Of a DNA stretch of 64,000 nucleotides, positions 33,729 to 42,232 are shown in pieces. Source of the stretch: Phyllobacteriaceae bacterium (GTDB taxonomy: Bacteria; Pseudomonadota; Alphaproteobacteria; Rhizobiales; Rhizobiaceae); assembly GCA_002708825.1 (NCBI GenBank), contig PAPF01000012.1:99910-163909 (forward strand). Direction: 5' to 3'. The first letter of the stretch is position 1. Every line of letters starts with the position of its first letter. The position numbers and the translations under genes were made by a program. The notes under the pieces are model-generated. The model was not told where the DNA came from, ran no database searches, and saw only the letters and a list, made by a program, of their open reading frames with translations.

Positions 33729-33758
33729 CATAAAGAAATCTTTATGCCTCCATGTCCA
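33729..33758 (-). promoter_or_regulatory. ahcY promoter with overlapping 8-bp palindrome
   Basis: Minus strand -35 TGGACA (33753-33758), 17-nt spacer, -10 CTTTAT (33730-33735). The palindrome CATAAAGA-AA-TCTTTATG (33729-33746) covers the -10 and part of the spacer. It looks like an ArsR-family operator; SahR, the SAH-sensing repressor, is the first candidate. Confidence 0.6.
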
Positions 33759-33772
33759 CGACAGGGAGAGCC

Positions 33773-34063
33773 TCAGCACTCCTCGCCGAAACGGTCCGCC
33801 ACCAGCGCCGACAGCGCGTCCATGGCCTCTCCGGCCTGCGGTCCGGACGTGGTCACCGAAATGCGGCAACCGGGCGATGCGGCAAGCATCATCAGGTCGA
33901 GAATGGACGTTCCGTCCACCTCCAGGCCGTCCTTCTCCACCATGACGCGGGCATCGAAGGCGTTCGCCGTCTCGACAAAGCGGGCCGAAGCCCGTGCGTG
34001 AAGGCCGCGCTTGTTGACGATGTCGAGCGTGCGGGTCACGGCGGCGGTCATCGTCTCGCTCAT
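33773..34063 (-). CDS. HPr-like phosphocarrier protein (PTS)
   Basis: Product of 96 residues. Active-site His22 in [15 protein letters not shown]; a Ser (residue 53, [13 protein letters not shown]) sits at the position phosphorylated by HPr kinase in other bacteria. Carries phosphate between EI-Ntr and EIIA proteins; in rhizobia this PTS is regulatory, not sugar-transporting. 4-nt ATGA overlap with the EIIA gene, so they are coupled. Confidence 0.94.
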   Translation of the reverse strand: MSETMTAAVTRTLDIVNKRGLHARASARFVETANAFDARVMVEKDGLEVDGTSILDLMMLAASPGCRISVTTSGPQAGEAMDALSALVADRFGEEC

Positions 34064-34461
34064 TTGGCGCTCAGGATCTGGCTGGCGACATTGATGTACT
34101 TGCGCCCGGCATTCTGCGCCTCTGTCAGCGAATCCGACATGTCGTTTCCGGCCCGGATGCTGGCGAGCTTGATCAGCATGGGCAGGTTCATGCCCGCCAC
34201 GACTTCCACCCGGCCGGCATCCATGACGGAAATGGCGAGATTGGACGGCGTGCCGCCGAACATGTCGGTCACGATGATCACCCCGTGGCCCGCATCGGCG
34301 CTGGCCACGGCATCGACGATGTCCTGCCGGCGCTGCTCCATGTCGTCCTCGGCGCCGATGGAGACCGTTTCGAAATGCTCCTGCGGACCGACGACGTGTT
34401 CAACCGCGTGGCGGAATTCCTCGGCCAACTGACCGTGCGTCACGAGCACGAGTCCGATCAT
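34060..34461 (-). CDS. PTS EIIA component, mannose family (regulatory)
   Basis: Product of 133 residues with the EIIA-Man fold: [18 protein letters not shown] (active His9), [11 protein letters not shown] near 77, and GMNLPML near 100. No EIIB/C/D permease is nearby, so a regulatory role is likely, as in other alphaproteobacteria where it sits with HPr and HprK next to chvG. hprK is absent here: only 166 nt separate this gene from chvG. Confidence 0.95.
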   Translation of the reverse strand: MIGLVLVTHGQLAEEFRHAVEHVVGPQEHFETVSIGAEDDMEQRRQDIVDAVASADAGHGVIIVTDMFGGTPSNLAISVMDAGRVEVVAGMNLPMLIKLASIRAGNDMSDSLTEAQNAGRKYINVASQILSAK

Positions 34462-34537
34462 GAATGCTTGGCTCCCGTCATTGCCATGTCACCGTCTGTT
34501 TCTATTGTCACGGTGCCGCTTCCTCGCGGGCCGCTAT

Positions 34538-34567
34538 CTTGTCAGCGTGGAACGCGTTGACAAGCCC
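34538..34567 (-). promoter_or_regulatory. possible promoter and inverted repeat before the EIIA gene
   Basis: CTTGTCA (34538-34544) and TGACAAG (34558-34564) form a 7-bp inverted repeat with a 13-nt centre. On the minus strand TTGTCA can act as a -35 with CAAGAT 16 nt on as a weak -10. Confidence 0.4.
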
Positions 34568-34627
34568 TTTTTTGCACTGCGAAGGATTCTGTGATGACTG
34601 GCCGCCTGCACGGCCCTGTCCAAGGGG

Positions 34628-36406
34628 TCAGTTGTCGGCGGGAAGTGCCACGACGAAGCGCGCGCCCCGTATGTCGCCGGGTTTTGCGCCAGTGATGTTT
34701 TCGGCTGTCAGCCGCCCGCCATGGGCTTCCACGATCTGCCGCGAGATCGACAGGCCGAGGCCGGAATTCTGCCCGAAGGCTTCCGCGGCCGGCCGGTCGG
34801 TGTAGAAGCGCTCGAAGATGCGCTCGATGTTCTCGGCCCGGATGCCCGGCCCGTTGTCCTCGACCGTGACGATGACGCGGCGCTGGCTGCGCGAAAGGGT
34901 AACGAGGATGTGCCCGTTCTCCGCCGGCACGAAGGAGCGGGCGTTGGAGATCAGGTTGGCGATGACCTGGCCAAGTCTCAGGTCGTGCCCCTGCACGCGG
35001 AAATCGCGCCGGTTTCCGCTGGCCGGAAGCACCCGCAACTCGATGCGTGCGTCGCGCCCGGGCCGTGTGGTCTCGCGGCTCGCGGCCACGAGATCCGACA
35101 GCAGCTTCTGCATGTCGACGCTGCGATTGTCGGCGCGCGCCAGTTCCGCGTCCAGCCGGGAAGCATCGGAAATGTCGGTGATCAGCCGGTCGAGCCGCCT
35201 CACGTCATGCTGGATGATCTCCAGAAGGCGTTCGCGCGATTCCGGGTTGCGCGCCAGCGGCAGCGTTTCGACCGCGCTTCTCAGCGACGTCAGCGGGTTC
35301 TTCAGCTCGTGGCTGACATCGGCGGCAAAGCGCTCGATGGCGTCGATGCGGTCATAGAGTGCATTGGTCATGTCCCGCAGCGCCGCGGAGAGATTGCCGA
35401 TCTCGTCCTGCCTTTCGGAAAAGTCGGGAATTTCCTCGCGGCTCTTCACGCCGCGCTTGACCCGGACGGCGGCTGCGGCAAGTCGCCGCAACGGGTTGGC
35501 GATGGTCGAGGCGAGCAGCAGCGACAGCAGCATCGTCACCACCGCCGCCACGCCGAAGACGGCGAGAATCGCCTTGCGCTCCGAGGCGATGATGGCGTCG
35601 ATGTCGCCGCCCTGCGTCGACAGCTGCAAAACGCCGAGGACGGCCCGGAAGCGCTGGATTGGGACGGCGACCGAAACGATCATCTCGCCCTTTTCCGACA
35701 CGCGCACCTGCCGGTCGCCCGTGCCGGTCAGCGCCGTCATGACCTCCGGATAGGCCGCGCCGGACCCGCCGGGTTCCTCACGGTCGACCGGCAGGTCGGT
35801 GCGCTGCATCAGCCGCTTGAACCAGCCGCCGATGCTGTCCAGCCAGGTCGTCTCCTCCGCCGCGTCCAGGCCCGGCAGGCCGTAGCGCAGGATCTGTCCG
35901 CCGGAATAGAGGTGGCGCGAATCGAGCAGCAGGTTGGCATCGCGGTCGTAGATGCGCGCCCGCGTGCGCGTCGGCGAGATGAGACGGCGCAGCACCGGCG
36001 CCACGCGTTCCGGATTGATGGGGAAGTCGAGGCTGTCCAGCCCGTCGCCGGTCGGGCCGACGCTCTGGCCGGCCTGCAGTTCCAGCAGTTTCTCCGGGTT
36101 GATCCGCAGCGAATCGGTCTCGACCGTCGCCGATGCCGCAATGGCCCCGGCGATGATCTCGCCCTGGGTTCGCAGGCTTTCCACCCGCGCGTCGATCAGG
36201 CCCTCGCGATACTGGTTGACGTAGAGAATGCCGGAGACCAGCACGCCGAGGCCGGCGAGGTTGAGCACCAGGATGCGCTGCGTGAGGCTGGAAAAGACCA
36301 GCGAGCCCGCGAATCGCCGGAACGCGCGCAAGCCGCCGCGCAGCCGCGTCTGGCTGGCCGGGCGCTTGCCTGCCTTTTCCGTGCTCTTGCCGCTTGCGCC
36401 TTCCAT
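34628..36406 (-). CDS. chvG: two-component sensor histidine kinase ChvG (ExoS)
   Basis: Product of 592 residues. Senses envelope or acid stress and phosphorylates ChvI. Cytoplasmic basic N-terminus, helix near 45-65 (ILVLNLAGLGVLVSGILYV), a periplasmic domain of ~200 residues, helix near 265-290 (VFGVAAVVTMLLSLLLAST), HAMP, then HisKA (DVSHELKNPLTSLRSAVETL) and HATPase (NLISNARSFV, DNGPGI, SGLGLSI). All kinase motifs are intact. ATG 36406 has AGAGGACAGG upstream; ATG 36454 overlaps the chvI stop and is the alternative. The periplasmic inhibitor ExoR is not in this window. Confidence 0.96.
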   Translation of the reverse strand: MEGASGKSTEKAGKRPASQTRLRGGLRAFRRFAGSLVFSSLTQRILVLNLAGLGVLVSGILYVNQYREGLIDARVESLRTQGEIIAGAIAASATVETDSLRINPEKLLELQAGQSVGPTGDGLDSLDFPINPERVAPVLRRLISPTRTRARIYDRDANLLLDSRHLYSGGQILRYGLPGLDAAEETTWLDSIGGWFKRLMQRTDLPVDREEPGGSGAAYPEVMTALTGTGDRQVRVSEKGEMIVSVAVPIQRFRAVLGVLQLSTQGGDIDAIIASERKAILAVFGVAAVVTMLLSLLLASTIANPLRRLAAAAVRVKRGVKSREEIPDFSERQDEIGNLSAALRDMTNALYDRIDAIERFAADVSHELKNPLTSLRSAVETLPLARNPESRERLLEIIQHDVRRLDRLITDISDASRLDAELARADNRSVDMQKLLSDLVAASRETTRPGRDARIELRVLPASGNRRDFRVQGHDLRLGQVIANLISNARSFVPAENGHILVTLSRSQRRVIVTVEDNGPGIRAENIERIFERFYTDRPAAEAFGQNSGLGLSISRQIVEAHGGRLTAENITGAKPGDIRGARFVVALPADN

Positions 36407-36450
36407 TCCTGTCCTCTGGATGGCCCGGCCTTGTCCGCCAGGCCCGGCCG

Positions 36451-37161
36451 TCATGCCTCGCGGAAACGGTAGCCGACGCCGTAAAGCGTTTCGATCATGT
36501 CGAAATCCGTGTCGACGACCTTGAACTTCTTGCGCAGCCGCTTGATGTGACTGTCGATGGTGCGGTCATCCACGTAGACCTGCTCGTCATAGGCCGCGTC
36601 CATCAGCGCATCCCGGCTCTTCACCACGCAGGGCCGCTGGGCAAGGGCCTGCAGGATGAGGAATTCCGTCACGGTGAGCGTCACCGCTTCGCCCTTCCAC
36701 GTGCAGGTGTGGCGTTCCTGGTCCATGAGCAGGTGCCCGCGCTGCAATTGCTGGGCCGTGCTTTCGCCGTTCGCCTTGGCGCCGGCGGCAGCTTCGCGCG
36801 CGCCGGCGCGCCGCAGCACCGCCTTGACGCGCTCGACCAGCAGGCGCTGCGAGAACGGCTTCTTGATGAAGTCGTCCGCACCCATCTTCAGGCCGAACAG
36901 TTCGTCGATCTCGTCGTCCTTGGAGGTCAGGAAGATCACCGGCAGGTCCGATTTCTGGCGCAGCCTGCGCAACAGTTCCATGCCGTCCATGCGCGGCATC
37001 TTGATGTCGAAGATCGCCAGGTTCGGCGGGCGCACCTGCAATCCCTCCAGCGCCGATGCGCCGTCGGTGTAGGTCTCCACCTTGTAGCCTTCCGATTCCA
37101 GCGCAATCGAGACCGAGGTCAGGATGTTTCGGTCGTCGTCGACGAGCGCGATGGTTGCCAT
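36451..37161 (-). CDS. chvI: two-component response regulator ChvI (OmpR family)
   Basis: Product of 236 residues. Receiver with acidic pair VDDD, phospho-acceptor Asp52 ([10 protein letters not shown]) and KKPF lysine; OmpR-type winged helix at the C-terminus ([40 protein letters not shown]). Controls envelope, exopolysaccharide and acid-response genes in rhizobia. ATG 37161 with GGGAGAAT upstream. Two ACAAATT repeats with 11-bp period upstream look like an OmpR-family site, perhaps for self-regulation. Divergent from pckA. Confidence 0.97.
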   Translation of the reverse strand: MATIALVDDDRNILTSVSIALESEGYKVETYTDGASALEGLQVRPPNLAIFDIKMPRMDGMELLRRLRQKSDLPVIFLTSKDDEIDELFGLKMGADDFIKKPFSQRLLVERVKAVLRRAGAREAAAGAKANGESTAQQLQRGHLLMDQERHTCTWKGEAVTLTVTEFLILQALAQRPCVVKSRDALMDAAYDEQVYVDDRTIDSHIKRLRKKFKVVDTDFDMIETLYGVGYRFREA

Positions 37162-37220
37162 GCCGGGATTCTCCCTCATCAGACCTGTCCCTTGCCATTT
37201 CGACGGCACGGTTCTGGCGG

Positions 37221-37238
37221 ACAAATTAGGTACAAATT
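37221..37238 (-). promoter_or_regulatory. 11-bp-period direct repeat upstream of chvI
   Basis: ACAAATT-N4-ACAAATT, about 60 nt before the chvI start. OmpR/PhoB-family regulators bind direct repeats of 11-bp period, so ChvI itself is a candidate. Confidence 0.4.
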
Positions 37239-37388
37239 GTGGCACATTCCCCTGACGCTGTCGAACAGGGGCCTGAAACCGTCTTCTGCGGCGCAAGGTG
37301 GGAACTGCCCATTCCTGATGCAACCGTCGCGGTCAATCTGCCGCAAGCCTGTGCACTGTTTACCGCGCTATAACCGATTGAAACGAAT

Positions 37389-37419
37389 TTCAAATCTTTA
37401 AATCGATTAATGATTTGAA
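37389..37419 (+). promoter_or_regulatory. 31-bp imperfect palindrome before pckA
   Basis: Arms TTCAAATC (37389-37396) and GATTTGAA (37412-37419) flank a core TTTAAATCGATTAAT centred on CG, as in LacI-family operators. It lies just downstream of a CTATAA -10. PckR, a LacI-family regulator of rhizobial pckA, is the candidate binder. Confidence 0.55.
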
Positions 37420-37527
37420 TTTGCTTTCCTATTCTGTTTCTCCCCGGTTTCGAGGTGGTGCCGTTGCGGCATTGCAGGATGAGTTCTTGCCTTCGGATGG
37501 AAGGCGTGCATCTGCGAGAGGAAACAG

Positions 37528-39147
<1,620 letters not shown>

Positions 39148-39168
39148 GGTTGCTTCACGTCATGCAAC

Positions 39169-39205
39169 AAGCCCGGCGCCGCAACAGGCGCCGGGCTTTT
39201 CTTTT
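39169..39205 (+). terminator. rho-independent terminator after pckA
   Basis: 12-bp stem AAGCCCGGCGCC / GGCGCCGGGCTT, 6-nt loop, then TTTTCTTTTTC. Confidence 0.93.
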
Positions 39206-39231
39206 TCTTCCCGCCATGATCATCTCGCGCC

Positions 39232-39903
39232 ATGAAGACCGGCAAGCATGTTCCCCTCGATTTCCGGCGCCGCAGCGTGGAGGAGACGCAGGCTGCGGCA
39301 GCGGCCTTCCGCCAGGCTGTCGCGCGGCGGCGCACCGTGCGCGATTTCGCGCCCGACCCTGTTCCGCGAAGTGTCATCGAGGATTGCGTCATGGCGGCGG
39401 CCAGTGCGCCGTCGGGTGCCAACCAGCAGCCCTGGACCTTCGTCTGCATCTCCGATCCCGCCACCAAGGCGGCCATCCGCGCGGCCGCCGAGGAGGAGGA
39501 GCGCGCCTTCTACGACGGCCGCGCGCCGGAGGAATGGCTGGAGGCGCTTGCTCCGCTCGGCACCGATGCCGACAAGCCGTTCCTGGAAACCGCGCCCTGG
39601 CTGATCGTCGTCTTCGCGCAGCGTCACGGCACCGGCCCGGACGGCCGTCGCATCAAGCATTATTACGTGCCCGAATCGGTCGGCATCGCCACCGGCTTCC
39701 TGATTGCCGCCCTGCATGATGCGGGCCTGGCCACGTTGACCCATACGCCGTCGCCCATGGGCTTCCTGTCACGGATCTGCGGCCGGCCGGAGAACGAGAA
39801 GCCGGTCATCCTTCTGGTCGCCGGCTATCCCGCCACCGGCGCCACCGTCCCCGATATCGTGAAGAAGGAGGCCGGCGAGGTCATCGTCTGGATGGAACCG
39901 TGA
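39232..39903 (+). CDS. nitroreductase family protein
   Basis: Product of 223 residues. FMN-dependent nitroreductase fold: [22 protein letters not shown] near 32, [15 protein letters not shown] near 57, [19 protein letters not shown] near 145. The pattern resembles the BluB/iodotyrosine-deiodinase-like branch more than NfsB. Substrate unknown. The ATG has no clear ribosome site, and the pckA terminator ends 25 nt upstream, so the promoter is in or near the terminator. The stop overlaps the arfB GTG start by 4 nt. Confidence 0.88.
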   Translation: MKTGKHVPLDFRRRSVEETQAAAAAFRQAVARRRTVRDFAPDPVPRSVIEDCVMAAASAPSGANQQPWTFVCISDPATKAAIRAAAEEEERAFYDGRAPEEWLEALAPLGTDADKPFLETAPWLIVVFAQRHGTGPDGRRIKHYYVPESVGIATGFLIAALHDAGLATLTHTPSPMGFLSRICGRPENEKPVILLVAGYPATGATVPDIVKKEAGEVIVWMEP

Positions 39904-40328
39904 GCCAGGGCGGCATCCGTTGCGGGCGCCATGTCATCGGCGAGGACGAACTGCAGGAAAGCTTCATCCGCGCCGCCGGTCCCGGCGGCCAGAATGTCAA
40001 CAAGGTCTCCACCGCGGTACAACTGCGCTTCGACGCGCGCGGCTCGTCGCTGGAGGAGCGCGTGCGCGACCGCCTCATTCGCTTCGCCGGCAGCCGGGCG
40101 ACGAAGGACGGCGTCATCGTCATCGAGGCGAACCGGCACCGCACCCAGGAGCGCAACCGCGCCGATGCCCGCGAACGGCTGACCGCGCTTCTGGCCAGGG
40201 CCGCCGAACCGCCGCCGCCGCCCCGCAAGAAGACCAGGCCGTCGAAAGGCGCGGTGGAACGCCGGCTCAAGGCCAAGGCCGGGCGCGCCGGCGTCAAGAA
40301 GATGCGTGGCAAGCCGGGCCTCGACTGA
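39900..40328 (+). CDS. arfB: alternative ribosome-rescue factor ArfB (aminoacyl-tRNA hydrolase)
   Basis: Product of 142 residues. GGQ motif at residues 29-31 ([17 protein letters not shown]) with the release-factor-like domain to ~100, then a basic tail rich in Lys, Arg and Pro that enters the empty mRNA channel in ArfB/YaeJ. Frees stalled ribosomes lacking a stop codon. GTG start overlaps the nitroreductase stop (GTGA), so the pair is coupled. Confidence 0.95.
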   Translation: MSQGGIRCGRHVIGEDELQESFIRAAGPGGQNVNKVSTAVQLRFDARGSSLEERVRDRLIRFAGSRATKDGVIVIEANRHRTQERNRADARERLTALLARAAEPPPPPRKKTRPSKGAVERRLKAKAGRAGVKKMRGKPGLD

Positions 40329-40464
40329 AACAACGCCGCTGCCGGGCAGCCAGACGAAAACAAGGTTTCGCCCGCGACGAAACAGCATCGGCCGTCTTCC
40401 AATTGTGATGGCGGGATGCAAAAGTCCTTGCCGGACAAGAAACCTGCCAGGGAGACACTGCGGT

Positions 40465-40980
40465 ATGGGTATTTTCGATTTCGTCAAGAATGTAGGCAAG
40501 AAGCTGGGCATCGGCGACGATGAGGCGCCGGAGGCCGAGGCCGTCAAGAAGGAGCTGGATTCCTACGGGCTCGGGACCGAGAAGGTGGATGTGGAGATCG
40601 ACGGCGACAAGGTCATCCTCAAGGGTGCCGTGCAGGACCAGTCGATCTTCGAGAAGGCGATCGTCGCCGTGGGAAACACGCTCGGCATATCGAAGGTCGA
40701 GGCATCCGAACTCAAGGTCGTCGCGCCCGATTCCGGCCTGAAGCTGAACCCGGACGTGGACATGACGGAACTGGTCAAGGCCTCCATCCCCGCAAGCCAG
40801 CCGGTCTTCCACGAGGTGAAGAAGGGCGAGAACCTCTGGAAGATCGCCGAGGCGCATTACGGCAAGGGCAAGGGCGCCAAGTACACGGTCATCTTCGAGG
40901 CCAACAAGCCCATGCTCTCCGATCCCGACAAGATCTACCCCGGCCAGGTCCTGCGCATTCCCGATCTCCAGTCGGCTTGA
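40465..40980 (+). CDS. kbp: BON-LysM protein (Kbp/YgaU-like potassium-binding protein)
   Basis: Product of 171 residues. Short head MGIFDFVKNVGKKLGIG, BON domain about 25-95 (VDVEIDGDKVILKGAV), LysM about 117-168 (VFHEVKKGENLWKIAEAHYG, YPGQVLRIP). Same order and length as E. coli Kbp, a cytoplasmic K+ sensor. No signal peptide, so it is not a wall-binding LysM protein. ATG 40465 with GGGAGA about 10 nt upstream. No EcfG motif seen in front. Confidence 0.92.
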   Translation: MGIFDFVKNVGKKLGIGDDEAPEAEAVKKELDSYGLGTEKVDVEIDGDKVILKGAVQDQSIFEKAIVAVGNTLGISKVEASELKVVAPDSGLKLNPDVDMTELVKASIPASQPVFHEVKKGENLWKIAEAHYGKGKGAKYTVIFEANKPMLSDPDKIYPGQVLRIPDLQSA

Positions 40981-41051
40981 TGTCGCGCGCCTGACGGGCG
41001 CCGGCAAGGTGGCGGCCGGCGATGGCCGCCACTTCCCCTTGATGGCATTGC

Positions 41052-41537
41052 CTATGGGCAGGCCACGGCCTCGGGTTTCTGCATCACGCCACCCCTGAGG
41101 ATATCGTAGAAATCCGAGTTGAAGTTCACGTTCTTGAAGTAGTAGCCGTCCGGTCCGGTCTCGTAGATGATCCGGAAATAGATCGTCTGCCCGTCGTCCC
41201 GGTCGGCCGTGACCACCATGAATTCCTGCGCGAAGGGCGCGAGATCGGCGATCCGGTAGACGACGCCCGCCTCCATGTCGAACTTCTCCAGTTCCGGCCG
41301 CATGATCGGTCCGAGCTTGGCGCGGTCGGACTCACCCCACGGCGCGGCCATCGTGCCCAGTTGCGCGATGACGGCGTCGGTGCCGTTGCCGAGCGAGGCG
41401 GCGAAGGCGCACACCTCCGGATCGGCACTGCCTGCCAGCGTGCTGGCGACCGAGACCTGGGCCGAGGCCGGCCCTGCGCATATCACAGCCAGCGTCACAA
41501 CGGCCGCCGGCGCTGCCTTCGAATACGGGAAACGCAT
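41052..41537 (-). CDS. periplasmic protein of unknown function
   Basis: Product of 161 residues. ATG 41537 (GGAGG 7-8 nt upstream) gives MRFPYSKAAPAAVVTLAVICAGPASA, a clear signal peptide; the upstream ORF start would bury it. The mature part has two Cys (one near the end, AVACP) and a pattern YFRIIYETGPDGYYFKNVNFNSDFYDIL. I recognise no family. Single gene between kbp and alkB. Confidence 0.8.
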   Translation of the reverse strand: MRFPYSKAAPAAVVTLAVICAGPASAQVSVASTLAGSADPEVCAFAASLGNGTDAVIAQLGTMAAPWGESDRAKLGPIMRPELEKFDMEAGVVYRIADLAPFAQEFMVVTADRDDGQTIYFRIIYETGPDGYYFKNVNFNSDFYDILRGGVMQKPEAVACP

Positions 41538-41611
41538 TGTGTCCTCCATTGCCTGGACTTGGCCCCGCGCCATAATGACATGAAGGCCATTGCGCGCAAG
41601 GAAGTCCCGTC

Positions 41612-42232
41612 ATGAAGGTCCTGCCGAAAGGCGTCCGCCACATTCCCGGATTCCTCGAGACCGGTGCCCAGCACGCCCTGCTCGATGCGGTCCGCGATGT
41701 CGTGCGCGCCGCGCCGCTCTATGTGCCGGTCATGCCGCGCAGCGGCCGCCCGATGAGCGTGCGGATGACCAATTGCGGGGAACTGGGCTGGGTGACCGAC
41801 CGGGAGCGGGGCTATCGCTACCAGCCAACACACCCGGTCACGGGCAGGCCCTGGCCGCCCATGCCGGACGCGCTCCTGGACATCTGGCACGCGATCTCGG
41901 GCCATGATGCGCCGCCGCAGGCCTGCCTTGTCAACTTCTACGGACCGGAAGCGAAGATGGGCCTCCACCAGGACCGGGACGAGGAGGATCTTTTGGCACC
42001 GGTGGTGTCGCTGTCGCTCGGCGATGCCTGTCTTTTCCGGGTCGGCGGCACGCGGCGCGAGGAACGCACGGTATCGTTCCGGTTGGAATCGGGCGATGCG
42101 GTGGTTTTGGGCGGCGAGGGGCGGTTGTGCTTTCACGGGGTCGACCGCATCTATCCGCAGACGTCCGCGCTCCTGCGCAATGGCGGGCGGGTCAACCTGA
42201 CCCTGCGCCGCGTCACCCGGCCTGCGCGGTGA
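41612..42232 (+). CDS. alkB: alpha-ketoglutarate-dependent dioxygenase AlkB (DNA repair)
   Basis: Product of 206 residues. Removes alkyl groups from 1-methyladenine and 3-methylcytosine. Fe(II) ligands His119, Asp121 (GLHQDRDE) and His175 (CFHGVDRI); 2-oxoglutarate-binding Arg pair in RVNLTLRR (residues 193, 199). Substrate-binding NFYGPEAKMG is in place. Length normal. Its last 20 nt overlap the end of the convergent GGDEF-EAL gene. Confidence 0.97.
   Translation: MKVLPKGVRHIPGFLETGAQHALLDAVRDVVRAAPLYVPVMPRSGRPMSVRMTNCGELGWVTDRERGYRYQPTHPVTGRPWPPMPDALLDIWHAISGHDAPPQACLVNFYGPEAKMGLHQDRDEEDLLAPVVSLSLGDACLFRVGGTRREERTVSFRLESGDAVVLGGEGRLCFHGVDRIYPQTSALLRNGGRVNLTLRRVTRPAR

Larger units (their letters stand above)
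37162..37527. promoter_or_regulatory. chvI-pckA divergent regulatory region
   Basis: 366 nt without a gene. Contains, from left: two ACAAATT direct repeats (37221-37227, 37232-37238); a small CCCCTG/CAGGGG stem (37249-37271); a good -10 (CTATAA, 37368-37373) facing pckA; and a 31-bp imperfect palindrome (37389-37419). The 37378-37430 part is sharply AT-rich against its surroundings. Confidence 0.6.

Noticed and set aside
33627..33773. SAM-II or SAH riboswitch before ahcY
   Set aside because: I looked for the conserved cores of these classes and found none; only an unassigned hairpin is reported.
34464..34805. Possible hprK remnant or small gene between EIIA and chvG
   Set aside because: The plus-strand frame overlaps chvG and has no HprK P-loop; minus-strand frames are short and lack any HprK motif.
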